NCBI GenBank assembly: GCA_916048095.2
Contig: CAJZIA020000005.1
Span: 124,001 to 188,000 of the forward strand
Direction: 5' to 3'
From: Sacculina carcini
Taxonomy: Eukaryota > Arthropoda > Thecostraca > Sacculinidae
Length of the DNA: 64,000 nucleotides
The notes below the pieces were generated by a model that searched no databases, was not told where the DNA came from, and saw only the letters and a program-made list of their open reading frames with translations. Positions 1 through 12,245 of this stretch are shown piece after piece; the stretch's first letter is position 1, and each line of letters starts with the position of its first letter. Both the position numbers and the translations under genes were made by a program.

Positions 1-7
1 TAGGTAA

Positions 8-51
8 CACATATGTAACACTTAGGTAACTCTTAGGTAACACTTAGGTAG
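8..51 (+). repeat. HOR start cassette X-B-Z-S (first copy)
   Basis: Four consecutive monomers hold three rare variants in fixed order: X (CACATATGTAA, 8-18), an ordinary B (19-29), Z (CTCTTAGGTAA, 30-40) and S (CACTTAGGTAG, 41-51). Nearly every higher-order block in the window opens with this cassette. M (CACTTATGTAA) often replaces X, and m (CACTTATGTAG) sometimes replaces S. I hand-counted about 134 Z monomers and 37 X monomers. Z almost always sits two monomers after X or M. The cassette is a barcode that allows block boundaries to be placed; no function for it can be seen. Confidence 0.93.
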
Positions 52-348
52 CACTTAGGTAACACTTAGGGCACACTTAGGTAACACTTAGGGCACACTT
101 AGGTAACACTTAGGGCACACTTAGGTAACACTTAGGGCACACTTAGGTAACACTTAGGTAACACTTAGGGCACACTTAGGTAACACTTAGGTAACACTTG
201 GGTAACACTTAGGTAACACTTAGGTAACACTTAGGGTACACTTAGGTAACACTTAGGGTACACTTAGGTAACACTTAGGGCACACTTAGGTAACACTTAG
301 GTAACACTTAGGTAACACTTAGGTAACACTTAGGGCACACTTAGGTAA
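8..348 (+). repeat. 341-bp HOR block (31 monomers), reference copy
   Basis: Monomer order: X-B-Z-S, four B-P pairs, B-B-P-B, B-W-B-B, Q-B-Q-B, P, four B, P-B. That makes 31 monomers and 341 bp, after which an M cassette starts at 349. The same 31-monomer order recurs at 14,192, 18,911, 23,761, 29,249, 51,648, 54,309, 59,479 and 61,690. Close variants of the same length lie at 38,233, 38,574, 40,113, 40,454 and 44,567. It is usually followed by a 242-bp and then a 286-bp block. Confidence 0.9.
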
Positions 349-1744
349 CACTTATGTAACACTTAGGTAACTCTTAGGTAACACTTAGGTAGCACTTAGG
401 TAACACTTAGGGTACACTTAGGTAACACTTAGGTAACACTTGGGTAACACTTAGGTAACACTTAGGTAACACTTAGGGTACACTTAGGTAACACTTAGGG
501 TACACTTAGGTAACACTTAGGGCACACTTAGGTAACACTTAGGTAACACTTAGGTAACACTTAGGTAACACTTAGGGCACACTTAGGTAACACTTAGGGC
601 ACACTTAGGTAACACTTAGGGCACACTTAGGTAACACTTAGGGCACACTTAGGTAACACTTAGGGTACACTTAGGTAACACTTAGGGCACACTTAGGTAA
701 CACTTGGGCACACTTAGGTAACACTTAGGGCACACTTAGGTAACACTTAGGGCACACTTAGGTAACACTTAGGTAACACTTAGGTAACACTTAGGGCACA
801 CTTAGGTAACACTTAGGGCACACTTAGGTAACACTTAGGGCACACTTAGGTAACACTTAGGGCACACTTAGGTAACACTTAGGGCGCACTAAGGTAACAC
901 TTAGGGCACACTTAGGTAACACTTAGGGCACACTTAGGTAACACTTAGGGCACACTTAGGTAACACTTAGGGCACACTTAGGTAACACTTAGGGCACACT
1001 TAGATAACACTTAGGTAACACTTAGGTAACACTTGGGTAACACTTAGGTAACACTTAGGTAACACTTAGGGTACACTTAGGTAACACTTAGGGCACACTT
1101 AGGTAACACTTAGGGCACACTTAGGTAACACTTAGGTAACACTTAGGTAACACTTAGGTAACACTTAGGGCACACTTAGGTAACACTTATGTAACACTTA
1201 GGTAACTCTTAGGTAACACTTATGTAGCACTTAGGTAACACTTAGGGCACACTTAGGTAACACTTAGGGCACACTTAGGTAACACTTAGGGCACACTTAG
1301 GTAACACTTAGGGCACACTTAGGTAACACTTAGGTAACACTTAGGGCACACTTAGGTAACACTTAGGTAACACTTGGGTAACACTTAGGTAACACTTAGG
1401 TAACACTTAGGGTACACTTAGGTAACACTTAGGGTACACTTAGGTAACACTAAGGGCACACTTAGGTAACACTTAGGTAACACTTAGGTAACACTTAGGT
1501 AACACTTAGGTAACACTTAGGTAACACTTAGGGCACACTTAGGGCACACTTAGGTAACACTTAGGGCACACTTAGGTAACACTTAGGTAACACTTAGGGC
1601 ACACTTAGGTAACACTTAGGGCACACTTAGGTAACACTTAGGTAACACTTGGGTAACACTTAGGTAACACTTAGGTAACACTTAGGGTACACTTAGGTAA
1701 CACTTAGGTAACACTTAGGTAACACTTAGGGCACACTTAGGTAA
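349..1744 (+). repeat. 1,396-bp supra-block, copy 1 (835 + 561 bp)
   Basis: Two linked blocks. The first (349-1183, 76 monomers less 1 bp) opens with M-B-Z-S and the 22-monomer order of the 242-bp block. It then runs through long B-P alternation, the 10-bp monomer CACTTGGGCA at 701-710, a CpG-bearing pair at 876-897, D, W and a B-rich tail. The second (1,184-1,744, 51 monomers) opens with M-B-Z-m and carries a CACTAAGGGCA monomer near 1,449. Copies with the same internal spacing start at 3,395 and 7,441. A CACTTAT-type cassette opens both parts; the next block opens with X. Confidence 0.85.
876..897 (+). other. CpG-bearing monomer pair (first of about 71)
   Basis: CACTTAGGGCG followed by CACTAAGGTAA; the CG is at 885-886. 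Every CpG I found in the window sits in this pair (or in near-identical versions reading CGCAATAAGG, or with AAGG before GCG). I hand-counted about 71 sites; ordinary monomers contain no CG. The pair combines two linked changes, GCA to GCG in one monomer and CTTAGG to CTAAGG in the next. The CTAAGG change also occurs without CG near 15,160, 42,356 and 46,566. Confidence 0.88.
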
Positions 1745-2371
1745 CACATATGTAACACTTAGGTAACTCTTAGGTAACACTTAGGTAGCACTTAGGTAAC
1801 ACTTAGGGCACACTTAGGTAACACTTAGGGCACACTTAGATAACACTTGGGTAACACTTAGGTAACACTTAGGTAACACTTAGGGTACACTTAGGTAACA
1901 CTTAGGGTACACTTAGGTAACACTTAAGGCACACTTAGGTAACACTTAGGTAACACTTAGGTAACACTTAGGTAACACTTAGGGCACACTTAGGTAACAC
2001 TTAGGGCATACTTAGGTAACACTTAGGGCGCACTAAGGTAACACTTAGGGCACACTTAGGTAACACTTAGGGCACACTTAGGTAACACTTAGGGCACACT
2101 TAGGTAACACTTAGGGCACACTTAGGGCACACTTAGGGCACACTTAGGTAACACTTAGGGCACACTTAGGTAACACTTAGGGCACACTTAGGTAACACTT
2201 AGGGCACACTTAGGTCACACTTAGGTAACACTTAGGTAACACTTGGGTAACACTTAGGTAACACTTAGGTAACACTTAGGGTACACTTAGGTAACACTTA
2301 GGGTACACTTAGGTAACACTTAGGGCACACTTAGGTAACACTTAGGGCACACTTAGGGCACACTTAGGTAA
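1745..2371 (+). repeat. 627-bp HOR block (57 monomers), X-type
   Basis: Opens with X-B-Z-S. Near its start it carries D directly followed by W, then a K monomer (CACTTAAGGCA), a P followed by TACTTAGGTAA, the CpG-bearing pair at about 2,020-2,041, a run of three P monomers, and an R monomer (CACTTAGGTCA). This D/K/TACTT/CpG/triple-P/R order is the signature of a family seen again at 4,791, 8,837, 11,102, 22,287, 27,137, 35,516, 37,573 and 56,894, with different internal deletions. Confidence 0.82.
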
Positions 2372-2888
2372 CACATATGTAACACTTAGGTAACTCTTAG
2401 GTAACACTTAGGTAGCACTTAGGTAACACTTAGGGCACACTTAGGTAACACTTAGGGCACACTTAGGTAACACTTAGGGCACACTTAGGTAACACTTAGG
2501 GCACACTTAGGTAACACTTAGGTAACACTTAGGGCACACTTAGGTAACACTTAGGTAACACTTGGGTAACACTTAGGTAACACTTAGGTAACACTTAGGT
2601 AACACTTAGGGTACACTTAGGTAACACTTAGGGTACACTTAGGTAACACTTAGGGCACACTTAGGTAACTCTTAGGTAACACTTAGGTAGCACTTAGGTA
2701 ACACTTAGGGCACACTTAGGTAACACTTAGGGCACACTTAGGTAACACTTAGGGCACACTTAGGTAACACTTAGGGCACACTTAGGTAACACTTAGGTAA
2801 CACTTAGGGCACACTTAGGTAACACTTAGGTAACACTTGGGTAACACTTAGGTAACACTTAGGTAACACTTAGGGCACACTTAGGTAA
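2372..2888 (+). repeat. Two fused blocks, second lacking its X/M start
   Basis: An X-B-Z-S block beginning at 2,372 runs 275 bp to the next Z at 2,669. That Z is preceded by P-B rather than by X or M. The second block then runs 242 bp to the next M at 2,889. Missing one cassette monomer while keeping Z-S suggests a recombination junction inside the cassette or loss of the X/M monomer by exchange. The same 275 + 242 pair recurs at 11,729-12,245. Confidence 0.78.
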
Positions 2889-5800
2889 CACTTATGTAAC
2901 ACTTAGGTAACTCTTAGGTAACACTTAGGTAGCACTTAGGTAACACTTAGGGTACACTTAGGTAACACTTAGGTAACACTTGGGTAACACTTAGGTAACA
3001 CTTAGGTAACACTTAGGGTACACTTAGGTAACACTTAGGGTACACTTAGGTAACACTTAGGGCACACTTAGGTAACACTTAGGTAACACTTAGGTAACAC
3101 TTAGGTAACACTTAGGGCACACTTAGGTAACACTTAGGGCACACTTAGGTAACACTTAGGGCACACTTAGGTAACACTTAGGGCACACTTAGGTAACACT
3201 TAGGTAACACTTAGGGCACACTTAGGTAACACTTAGGTAACACTTGGGTAACACTTAGGTAACACTTAGGTAACACTTAGGGTACACTTAGGTAACACTT
3301 AGGGTACACTTAGGTAACACTTAGGGCACACTTAGGTAACACTTAGGTAACACTTAGGTAACACTTAGGTAACACTTAGGGCACACTTAGGTAACACTTA
3401 TGTAACACTTAGGTAACTCTTAGGTAACACTTAGGTAGCACTTAGGTAACACTTAGGGTACACTTAGGTAACACTTAGGTAACACTTGGGTAACACTTAG
3501 GTAACACTTAGGTAACACTTAGGGTACACTTAGGTAACACTTAGGGTACACTTAGGTAACACTTAGGGCACACTTAGGTAACACTTAGGTAACACTTAGG
3601 TAACACTTAGGTAACACTTAGGGCACACTTAGGTAACACTTAGGGCACACTTAGGTAACACTTAGGGCACACTTAGGTAACACTTAGGGCACACTTAGGT
3701 AACACTTAGGGTACACTTAGGTAACACTTAGGGCACACTTAGGTAACACTTGGGCACACTTAGGTAACACTTAGGGCACACTTAGGTAACACTTAGGGCA
3801 CACTTAGGTAACACTTAGGTAACACTTAGGTAACACTTAGGGCACACTTAGGTAACACTTAGGGCACACTTAGGTAACACTTAGGGCACACTTAGGTAAC
3901 ACTTAGGGCACACTTAGGTAACACTTAGGGCGCACTAAGGTAACACTTAGGGCACACTTAGGTAACACTTAGGGCACACTTAGGTAACACTTAGGGCACA
4001 CTTAGGTAACACTTAGGGCACACTTAGGTAACACTTAGGGCACACTTAGATAACACTTAGGTAACACTTAGGTAACACTTGGGTAACACTTAGGTAACAC
4101 TTAGGTAACACTTAGGGTACACTTAGGTAACACTTAGGGCACACTTAGGTAACACTTAGGGCACACTTAGGTAACACTTAGGTAACACTTAGGTAACACT
4201 TAGGTAACACTTAGGGCACACTTAGGTAACACTTATGTAACACTTAGGTAACTCTTAGGTAACACTTATGTAGCACTTAGGTAACACTTAGGGCACACTT
4301 AGGTAACACTTAGGGCACACTTAGGTAACACTTAGGGCACACTTAGGTAACACTTAGGGCACACTTAGGTAACACTTAGGTAACACTTAGGGCACACTTA
4401 GGTAACACTTAGGTAACACTTGGGTAACACTTAGGTAACACTTAGGTAACACTTAGGGTACACTTAGGTAACACTTAGGGTACACTTAGGTAACACTAAG
4501 GGCACACTTAGGTAACACTTAGGTAACACTTAGGTAACACTTAGGTAACACTTAGGTAACACTTAGGTAACACTTAGGGCACACTTAGGGCACACTTAGG
4601 TAACACTTAGGGCACACTTAGGTAACACTTAGGTAACACTTAGGGCACACTTAGGTAACACTTAGGGCACACTTAGGTAACACTTAGGTAACACTTGGGT
4701 AACACTTAGGTAACACTTAGGTAACACTTAGGGTACACTTAGGTAACACTTAGGTAACACTTAGGTAACACTTAGGGCACACTTAGGTAACACATATGTA
4801 ACACTTAGGTAACTCTTAGGTAACACTTAGGTAGCACTTAGGTAACACTTAGGGCACACTTAGGTAACACTTAGGGCACACTTAGATAACACTTGGGTAA
4901 CACTTAGGTAACACTTAGGTAACACTTAGGGTACACTTAGGTAACACTTAGGGTACACTTAGGTAACACTTAAGGCACACTTAGGTAACACTTAGGTAAC
5001 ACTTAGGTAACACTTAGGTAACACTTAGGGCACACTTAGGTAACACTTAGGGCATACTTAGGTAACACTTAGGGCGCACTAAGGTAACACTTAGGGCACA
5101 CTTAGGTAACACTTAGGGCACACTTAGGGCACACTTAGGGCACACTTAGGTAACACTTAGGGCACACTTAGGTAACACTTAGGGCACACTTAGGTAACAC
5201 TTAGGGCACACTTAGGTCACACTTAGGTAACACTTAGGTAACACTTGGGTAACACTTAGGTAACACTTAGGTAACACTTAGGGCACACTTAGGTAACACT
5301 TATGTAACACTTAGGTAACTCTTAGGTAACACTTAGGTAGCACTTAGGTAACACTTAGGGTACACTTAGGTAACACTTAGGTAACACTTGGGTAACACTT
5401 AGGTAACACTTAGGTAACACTTAGGGTACACTTAGGTAACACTTAGGGTACACTTAGGTAACACTTAGGGCACACTTAGGTAACACTTAGGTAACACTTA
5501 GGTAACACTTAGGTAACACTTAGGGCACACTTAGGTAACACTTAGGGCACACTTAGGTAACACTTAGGGCACACTTAGGTAACACTTAGGGCACACTTAG
5601 GTAACACTTAGGTAACACTTAGGGCACACTTAGGTAACACTTAGGTAACACTTGGGTAACACTTAGGTAACACTTAGGTAACACTTAGGGTACACTTAGG
5701 TAACACTTAGGGTACACTTAGGTAACACTTAGGGCACACTTAGGTAACACTTAGGTAACACTTAGGTAACACTTAGGTAACACTTAGGGCACACTTAGGT

Positions 5801-6875
5801 AACACTTATGTAACACTTAGGTAACTCTTAGGTAACACTTAGGTAGCACTTAGGTAACACTTAGGGTACACTTAGGTAACACTTAGGTAACACTTGGGTA
5901 ACACTTAGGTAACACTTAGGTAACACTTAGGGTACACTTAGGTAACACTTAGGGTACACTTAGGTAACACTTAGGGCACACTTAGGTAACACTTAGGTAA
6001 CACTTAGGTAACACTTAGGTAACACTTAGGGCACACTTAGGTAACACTTAGGGCACACTTAGGTAACACTTAGGGCACACTTAGGTAACACTTAGGGCAC
6101 ACTTAGGTAACACTTAGGGTACACTTAGGTAACACTTAGGGCACACTTAGGTAACACTTGGGCACACTTAGGTAACACTTAGGGCACACTTAGGTAACAC
6201 TTAGGGCACACTTAGGTAACACTTAGGTAACACTTAGGTAACACTTAGGGCACACTTAGGTAACACTTAGGGCACACTTAGGTAACACTTAGGGCACACT
6301 TAGGTAACACTTAGGGCACACTTAGGTAACACTTAGGGCGCACTAAGGTAACACTTAGGGCACACTTAGGTAACACTTAGGGCACACTTAGGTAACACTT
6401 AGGGCACACTTAGGTAACACTTAGGGCACACTTAGGTAACACTTAGGGCACACTTAGATAACACTTAGGTAACACTTAGGTAACACTTGGGTAACACTTA
6501 GGTAACACTTAGGTAACACTTAGGGTACACTTAGGTAACACTTAGGGCACACTTAGGTAACACTTAGGGCACACTTAGGTAACACTTAGGTAACACTTAG
6601 GTAACACTTAGGTAACACTTAGGGCACACTTAGGTAACACTTATGTAACACTTAGGTAACTCTTAGGTAACACTTATGTAGCACTTAGGTAACACTTAGG
6701 GCACACTTAGGTAACACTTAGGGCACACTTAGGTAACACTTAGGGCACACTTAGGTAACACTTAGGGCACACTTAGGTAACACTTAGGTAACACTTAGGG
6801 CACACTTAGGTAACACTTAGGTAACACTTGGGTAACACTTAGGTAACACTTAGGTAACACTTAGGGTACACTTAG
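2820..6875 (+). repeat. 2,408-bp tandem duplication, second copy truncated
   Basis: Z spacings 506-835-561-506 starting at 2,911 are followed by 506-835 starting at 5,319, so the sequence repeats at an offset of 2,408 bp. The matching 10-bp monomers are at 3,747-3,756 and 6,155-6,164. The second copy breaks off near 6,868, where a Q monomer (6,858-6,868) is directly followed by P (6,869-6,879), a neighbour order I saw nowhere else. Breakpoints are approximate. Confidence 0.75.
3395..4790 (+). repeat. 1,396-bp supra-block, copy 2
   Basis: Same 835 + 561 bp structure as at 349-1,744, offset 3,046 bp, including the 10-bp CACTTGGGCA monomer at 3,747-3,756, a CpG-bearing pair near 3,922-3,943 and an M-B-Z-m cassette starting at 4,230. 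It is followed by an X-type 506-bp block (4,791-5,296), which is a shortened form of the 627-bp block. Confidence 0.85.
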
Positions 6876-7440
6876 GGCACACTTAGGTAACACTTAGGGT
6901 ACACTTAGGTAACACTTAGGGTACACTTAGGTAACACTTAGGGCACACTTAGGTAACACTTAGGTAACACTTAGGTAACACTTAGGTAACACTTAGGGCA
7001 CACTTAGGTAACACTTATGTAACACTTGGGTAACACTTAGGTAACACTTAGGTAACACTTAGGGTACACTTAGGTAACACTTAGGGTACACTTAGGTAAC
7101 ACTTAGGGCACACTTAGGTAACACTTAGGTAACACTTAGGTAACACTTAGGTAACACTTAGGGCACACTTAGGTAACACTTAGGGCACACTTAGGTAACA
7201 CTTAGGGCACACTTAGGTAACACTTAGGGCACACTTAGGTAACACTTAGGTAACACTTAGGGCACACTTAGGTAACACTTAGGTAACACTTGGGTAACAC
7301 TTAGGTAACACTTAGGTAACACTTAGGGTACACTTAGGTAACACTTAGGGTACACTTAGGTAACACTTAGGGCACACTTAGGTAACACTTAGGTAACACT
7401 TAGGTAACACTTAGGTAACACTTAGGGCACACTTAGGTAA
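6638..7440 (+). repeat. 803-bp chimeric HOR block
   Basis: Begins as an M-B-Z-m block like those at 1,184 and 4,230, but at 6,868/6,869 switches through the Q-P neighbour pair into Q-B-Q-B-P tails of another block type. At about 7,016 an M monomer is followed directly by W without Z or S, so a whole cassette is missing. Two odd joins in 800 bp mark it as a product of at least two exchange events. Confidence 0.7.
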
Positions 7441-8836
7441 CACTTATGTAACACTTAGGTAACTCTTAGGTAACACTTAGGTAGCACTTAGGTAACACTT
7501 AGGGTACACTTAGGTAACACTTAGGTAACACTTGGGTAACACTTAGGTAACACTTAGGTAACACTTAGGGTACACTTAGGTAACACTTAGGGTACACTTA
7601 GGTAACACTTAGGGCACACTTAGGTAACACTTAGGTAACACTTAGGTAACACTTAGGTAACACTTAGGGCACACTTAGGTAACACTTAGGGCACACTTAG
7701 GTAACACTTAGGGCACACTTAGGTAACACTTAGGGCACACTTAGGTAACACTTAGGGTACACTTAGGTAACACTTAGGGCACACTTAGGTAACACTTGGG
7801 CACACTTAGGTAACACTTAGGGCACACTTAGGTAACACTTAGGGCACACTTAGGTAACACTTAGGTAACACTTAGGTAACACTTAGGGCACACTTAGGTA
7901 ACACTTAGGGCACACTTAGGTAACACTTAGGGCACACTTAGGTAACACTTAGGGCACACTTAGGTAACACTTAGGGCGCACTAAGGTAACACTTAGGGCA
8001 CACTTAGGTAACACTTAGGGCACACTTAGGTAACACTTAGGGCACACTTAGGTAACACTTAGGGCACACTTAGGTAACACTTAGGGCACACTTAGATAAC
8101 ACTTAGGTAACACTTAGGTAACACTTGGGTAACACTTAGGTAACACTTAGGTAACACTTAGGGTACACTTAGGTAACACTTAGGGCACACTTAGGTAACA
8201 CTTAGGGCACACTTAGGTAACACTTAGGTAACACTTAGGTAACACTTAGGTAACACTTAGGGCACACTTAGGTAACACTTATGTAACACTTAGGTAACTC
8301 TTAGGTAACACTTATGTAGCACTTAGGTAACACTTAGGGCACACTTAGGTAACACTTAGGGCACACTTAGGTAACACTTAGGGCACACTTAGGTAACACT
8401 TAGGGCACACTTAGGTAACACTTAGGTAACACTTAGGGCACACTTAGGTAACACTTAGGTAACACTTGGGTAACACTTAGGTAACACTTAGGTAACACTT
8501 AGGGTACACTTAGGTAACACTTAGGGTACACTTAGGTAACACTAAGGGCACACTTAGGTAACACTTAGGTAACACTTAGGTAACACTTAGGTAACACTTA
8601 GGTAACACTTAGGTAACACTTAGGGCACACTTAGGGCACACTTAGGTAACACTTAGGGCACACTTAGGTAACACTTAGGTAACACTTAGGGCACACTTAG
8701 GTAACACTTAGGGCACACTTAGGTAACACTTAGGTAACACTTGGGTAACACTTAGGTAACACTTAGGTAACACTTAGGGTACACTTAGGTAACACTTAGG
8801 TAACACTTAGGTAACACTTAGGGCACACTTAGGTAA
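7441..8836 (+). repeat. 1,396-bp supra-block, copy 3
   Basis: Same 835 + 561 bp spacing as at 349 and 3,395; the 10-bp CACTTGGGCA monomer is at 7,793-7,802 and the CpG-bearing pair near 7,968-7,989. It is followed by an X-type block of 583 bp (8,837-9,419), where the first W of the family is replaced by B. Confidence 0.83.
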
Positions 8837-9419
8837 CACATATGTAACACTTAGGTAACTCTTAGGTAACACTTAGGTAGCACTTAGGTAACACTTAGGG
8901 CACACTTAGGTAACACTTAGGGCACACTTAGATAACACTTAGGTAACACTTAGGTAACACTTAGGTAACACTTAGGGTACACTTAGGTAACACTTAGGGT
9001 ACACTTAGGTAACACTTAAGGCACACTTAGGTAACACTTAGGTAACACTTAGGTAACACTTAGGTAACACTTAGGGCACACTTAGGTAACACTTAGGGCA
9101 TACTTAGGTAACACTTAGGGCGCACTAAGGTAACACTTAGGGCACACTTAGGTAACACTTAGGGCACACTTAGGGCACACTTAGGGCACACTTAGGTAAC
9201 ACTTAGGGCACACTTAGGTAACACTTAGGGCACACTTAGGTAACACTTAGGGCACACTTAGGTCACACTTAGGTAACACTTAGGTAACACTTGGGTAACA
9301 CTTAGGTAACACTTAGGTAACACTTAGGGTACACTTAGGTAACACTTAGGGTACACTTAGGTAACACTTAGGGCACACTTAGGTAACACTTAGGGCACAC
9401 TTAGGGCACACTTAGGTAA

Positions 9420-10540
9420 CACATATGTAACACTTAGGTAACTCTTAGGTAACACTTAGGTAGCACTTAGGTAACACTTAGGGCACACTTAGGTAACACT
9501 TAGGGCACACTTAGGTAACACTTAGGGCACACTTAGGTAACACTTAGGGCACACTTAGGTAACACTTAGGTAACACTTAGGGCACACTTAGGTAACACTT
9601 AGGGTACACTTAGGTAACACTTAGGGCACACTTAGGTAACTCTTAGGTAACACTTAGGTAGCACTTAGGTAACACTTAGGGCACACTTAGGTAACACTTA
9701 GGGCACACTTAGGTAACACTTAGGGCACACTTAGGTAACACTTAGGGCACACTTAGGTAACACTTAGGTAACACTTAGGGCACACTTAGGTAACACTTAG
9801 GTAACACTTGGGTAACACTTAGGTAACACTTAGGTAACACTTAGGGCACACTTAGGTAACACTTATGTAACACTTAGGGCACACTTAGGTAACACTTAGG
9901 TAACACTTAGGTAACACTTAGGTAACACTTAGGGCACACTTAGGTAACACTTATGTAACACTTAGGTAACTCTTAGGTAACACTTATGTAGCACTTAGGT
10001 AACACTTAGGGCACACTTAGGTAACACTTAGGGCACACTTAGGTAACACTTAGGGCACACTTGGGCACACTTAGGTAACACTTAGGGCACACTTAGGTAA
10101 CACTTAGGGCACACTTAGGTAACACTTAGGTAACACTTAGGTAACACTTAGGGCACACTTAGGTAACACTTAGGGCACACTTAGGTAACACTTAGGGCAC
10201 ACTTAGGTAACACTTAGGGCACACTTAGGTAACACTTAGGGCGCACTAAGGTAACACTTAGGGCACACTTAGGTAACACTTAGGGCACACTTAGGTAACA
10301 CTTAGGGCACACTTAGGTAACACTTAGGGCACACTTAGGTAACACTTAGGGCACACTTAGATAACACTTAGGTAACACTTAGGTAACACTTGGGTAACAC
10401 TTAGGTAACACTTAGGTAACACTTAGGGTACACTTAGGTAACACTTAGGGCACACTTAGGTAACACTTAGGGCACACTTAGGTAACACTTAGGTAACACT
10501 TAGGTAACACTTAGGTAACACTTAGGGCACACTTAGGTAA
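9420..10540 (+). repeat. Rearranged blocks of 198, 330 and 593 bp
   Basis: An X-type block at 9,420 is cut to 198 bp and runs into a Z at 9,640 preceded by P-B rather than X/M. After 330 bp a normal M-B-Z-m cassette opens at 9,948. The last block keeps the 10-bp CACTTGGGCA monomer (10,058-10,067, here preceded by P instead of B) and the CpG pair near 10,233-10,254. The 593-bp length equals an 835-bp block minus its 242-bp opening, fitting a deletion of one 22-monomer unit. Confidence 0.72.
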
Positions 10541-12245
10541 CACTTATGTAACACTTAGGTAACTCTTAGGTAACACTTATGTAGCACTTAGGTAACACTT
10601 AGGGCACACTTAGGTAACACTTAGGGCACACTTAGGTAACACTTAGGGCACACTTAGGTAACACTTAGGGCACACTTAGGTAACACTTAGGTAACACTTA
10701 GGGCACACTTAGGTAACACTTAGGTAACACTTGGGTAACACTTAGGTAACACTTAGGTAACACTTAGGGTACACTTAGGTAACACTTAGGGTACACTTAG
10801 GTAACACTAAGGGCACACTTAGGTAACACTTAGGTAACACTTAGGTAACACTTAGGTAACACTTAGGTAACACTTAGGTAACACTTAGGGCACACTTAGG
10901 GCACACTTAGGTAACACTTAGGGCACACTTAGGTAACACTTAGGTAACACTTAGGGCACACTTAGGTAACACTTAGGGCACACTTAGGTAACACTTAGGT
11001 AACACTTGGGTAACACTTAGGTAACACTTAGGTAACACTTAGGGTACACTTAGGTAACACTTAGGTAACACTTAGGTAACACTTAGGGCACACTTAGGTA
11101 ACACATATGTAACACTTAGGTAACTCTTAGGTAACACTTAGGTAGCACTTAGGTAACACTTAGGGCACACTTAGGTAACACTTAGGGCACACTTAGATAA
11201 CACTTGGGTAACACTTAGGTAACACTTAGGTAACACTTAGGGTACACTTAGGTAACACTTAGGGTACACTTAGGTAACACTTAAGGCACACTTAGGTAAC
11301 ACTTAGGTAACACTTAGGTAACACTTAGGTAACACTTAGGGCACACTTAGGTAACACTTAGGGCATACTTAGGTAACACTTAGGGCGCACTAAGGTAACA
11401 CTTAGGGCACACTTAGGTAACACTTAGGGCACACTTAGGTAACACTTAGGGCACACTTAGGTAACACTTAGGGCACACTTAGGGCACACTTAGGGCACAC
11501 TTAGGTAACACTTAGGGCACACTTAGGTAACACTTAGGGCACACTTAGGTAACACTTAGGGCACACTTAGGTCACACTTAGGTAACACTTAGGTAACACT
11601 TGGGTAACACTTAGGTAACACTTAGGTAACACTTAGGGTACACTTAGGTAACACTTAGGTAACACTTAGGTAACACTTAGGGCACACTTAGGTAACACTT
11701 AGGGCACACTTAGGGCACACTTAGGTAACACATATGTAACACTTAGGTAACTCTTAGGTAACACTTAGGTAGCACTTAGGTAACACTTAGGGCACACTTA
11801 GGTAACACTTAGGGCACACTTAGGTAACACTTAGGGCACACTTAGGTAACACTTAGGGCACACTTAGGTAACACTTAGGTAACACTTAGGGCACACTTAG
11901 GTAACACTTAGGTAACACTTGGGTAACACTTAGGTAACACTTAGGTAACACTTAGGTAACACTTAGGGTACACTTAGGTAACACTTAGGGTACACTTAGG
12001 TAACACTTAGGGCACACTTAGGTAACTCTTAGGTAACACTTAGGTAGCACTTAGGTAACACTTAGGGCACACTTAGGTAACACTTAGGGCACACTTAGGT
12101 AACACTTAGGGCACACTTAGGTAACACTTAGGGCACACTTAGGTAACACTTAGGTAACACTTAGGGCACACTTAGGTAACACTTAGGTAACACTTGGGTA
12201 ACACTTAGGTAACACTTAGGTAACACTTAGGGCACACTTAGGTAA
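10541..12245 (+). repeat. Distant copy of 1,184-2,888 (offset 9,357 bp)
   Basis: Z spacings 561-627-275-242 are the same, in the same order, as those starting at 1,206, giving a 1,705-bp matched segment. Similarity runs on into the following block to about 12,590 (matching about 3,233). One visible difference: Q at 2,295-2,305 is B at 11,652-11,662. It shows exchange or duplication over more than 9 kb within the array. Confidence 0.8.

Noticed and set aside
349-359. ATG in the M monomer as a start codon
   Set aside because: The ATG in CACTTATGTAA is followed at once by TAA in frame (ATG-TAA), so it opens nothing.
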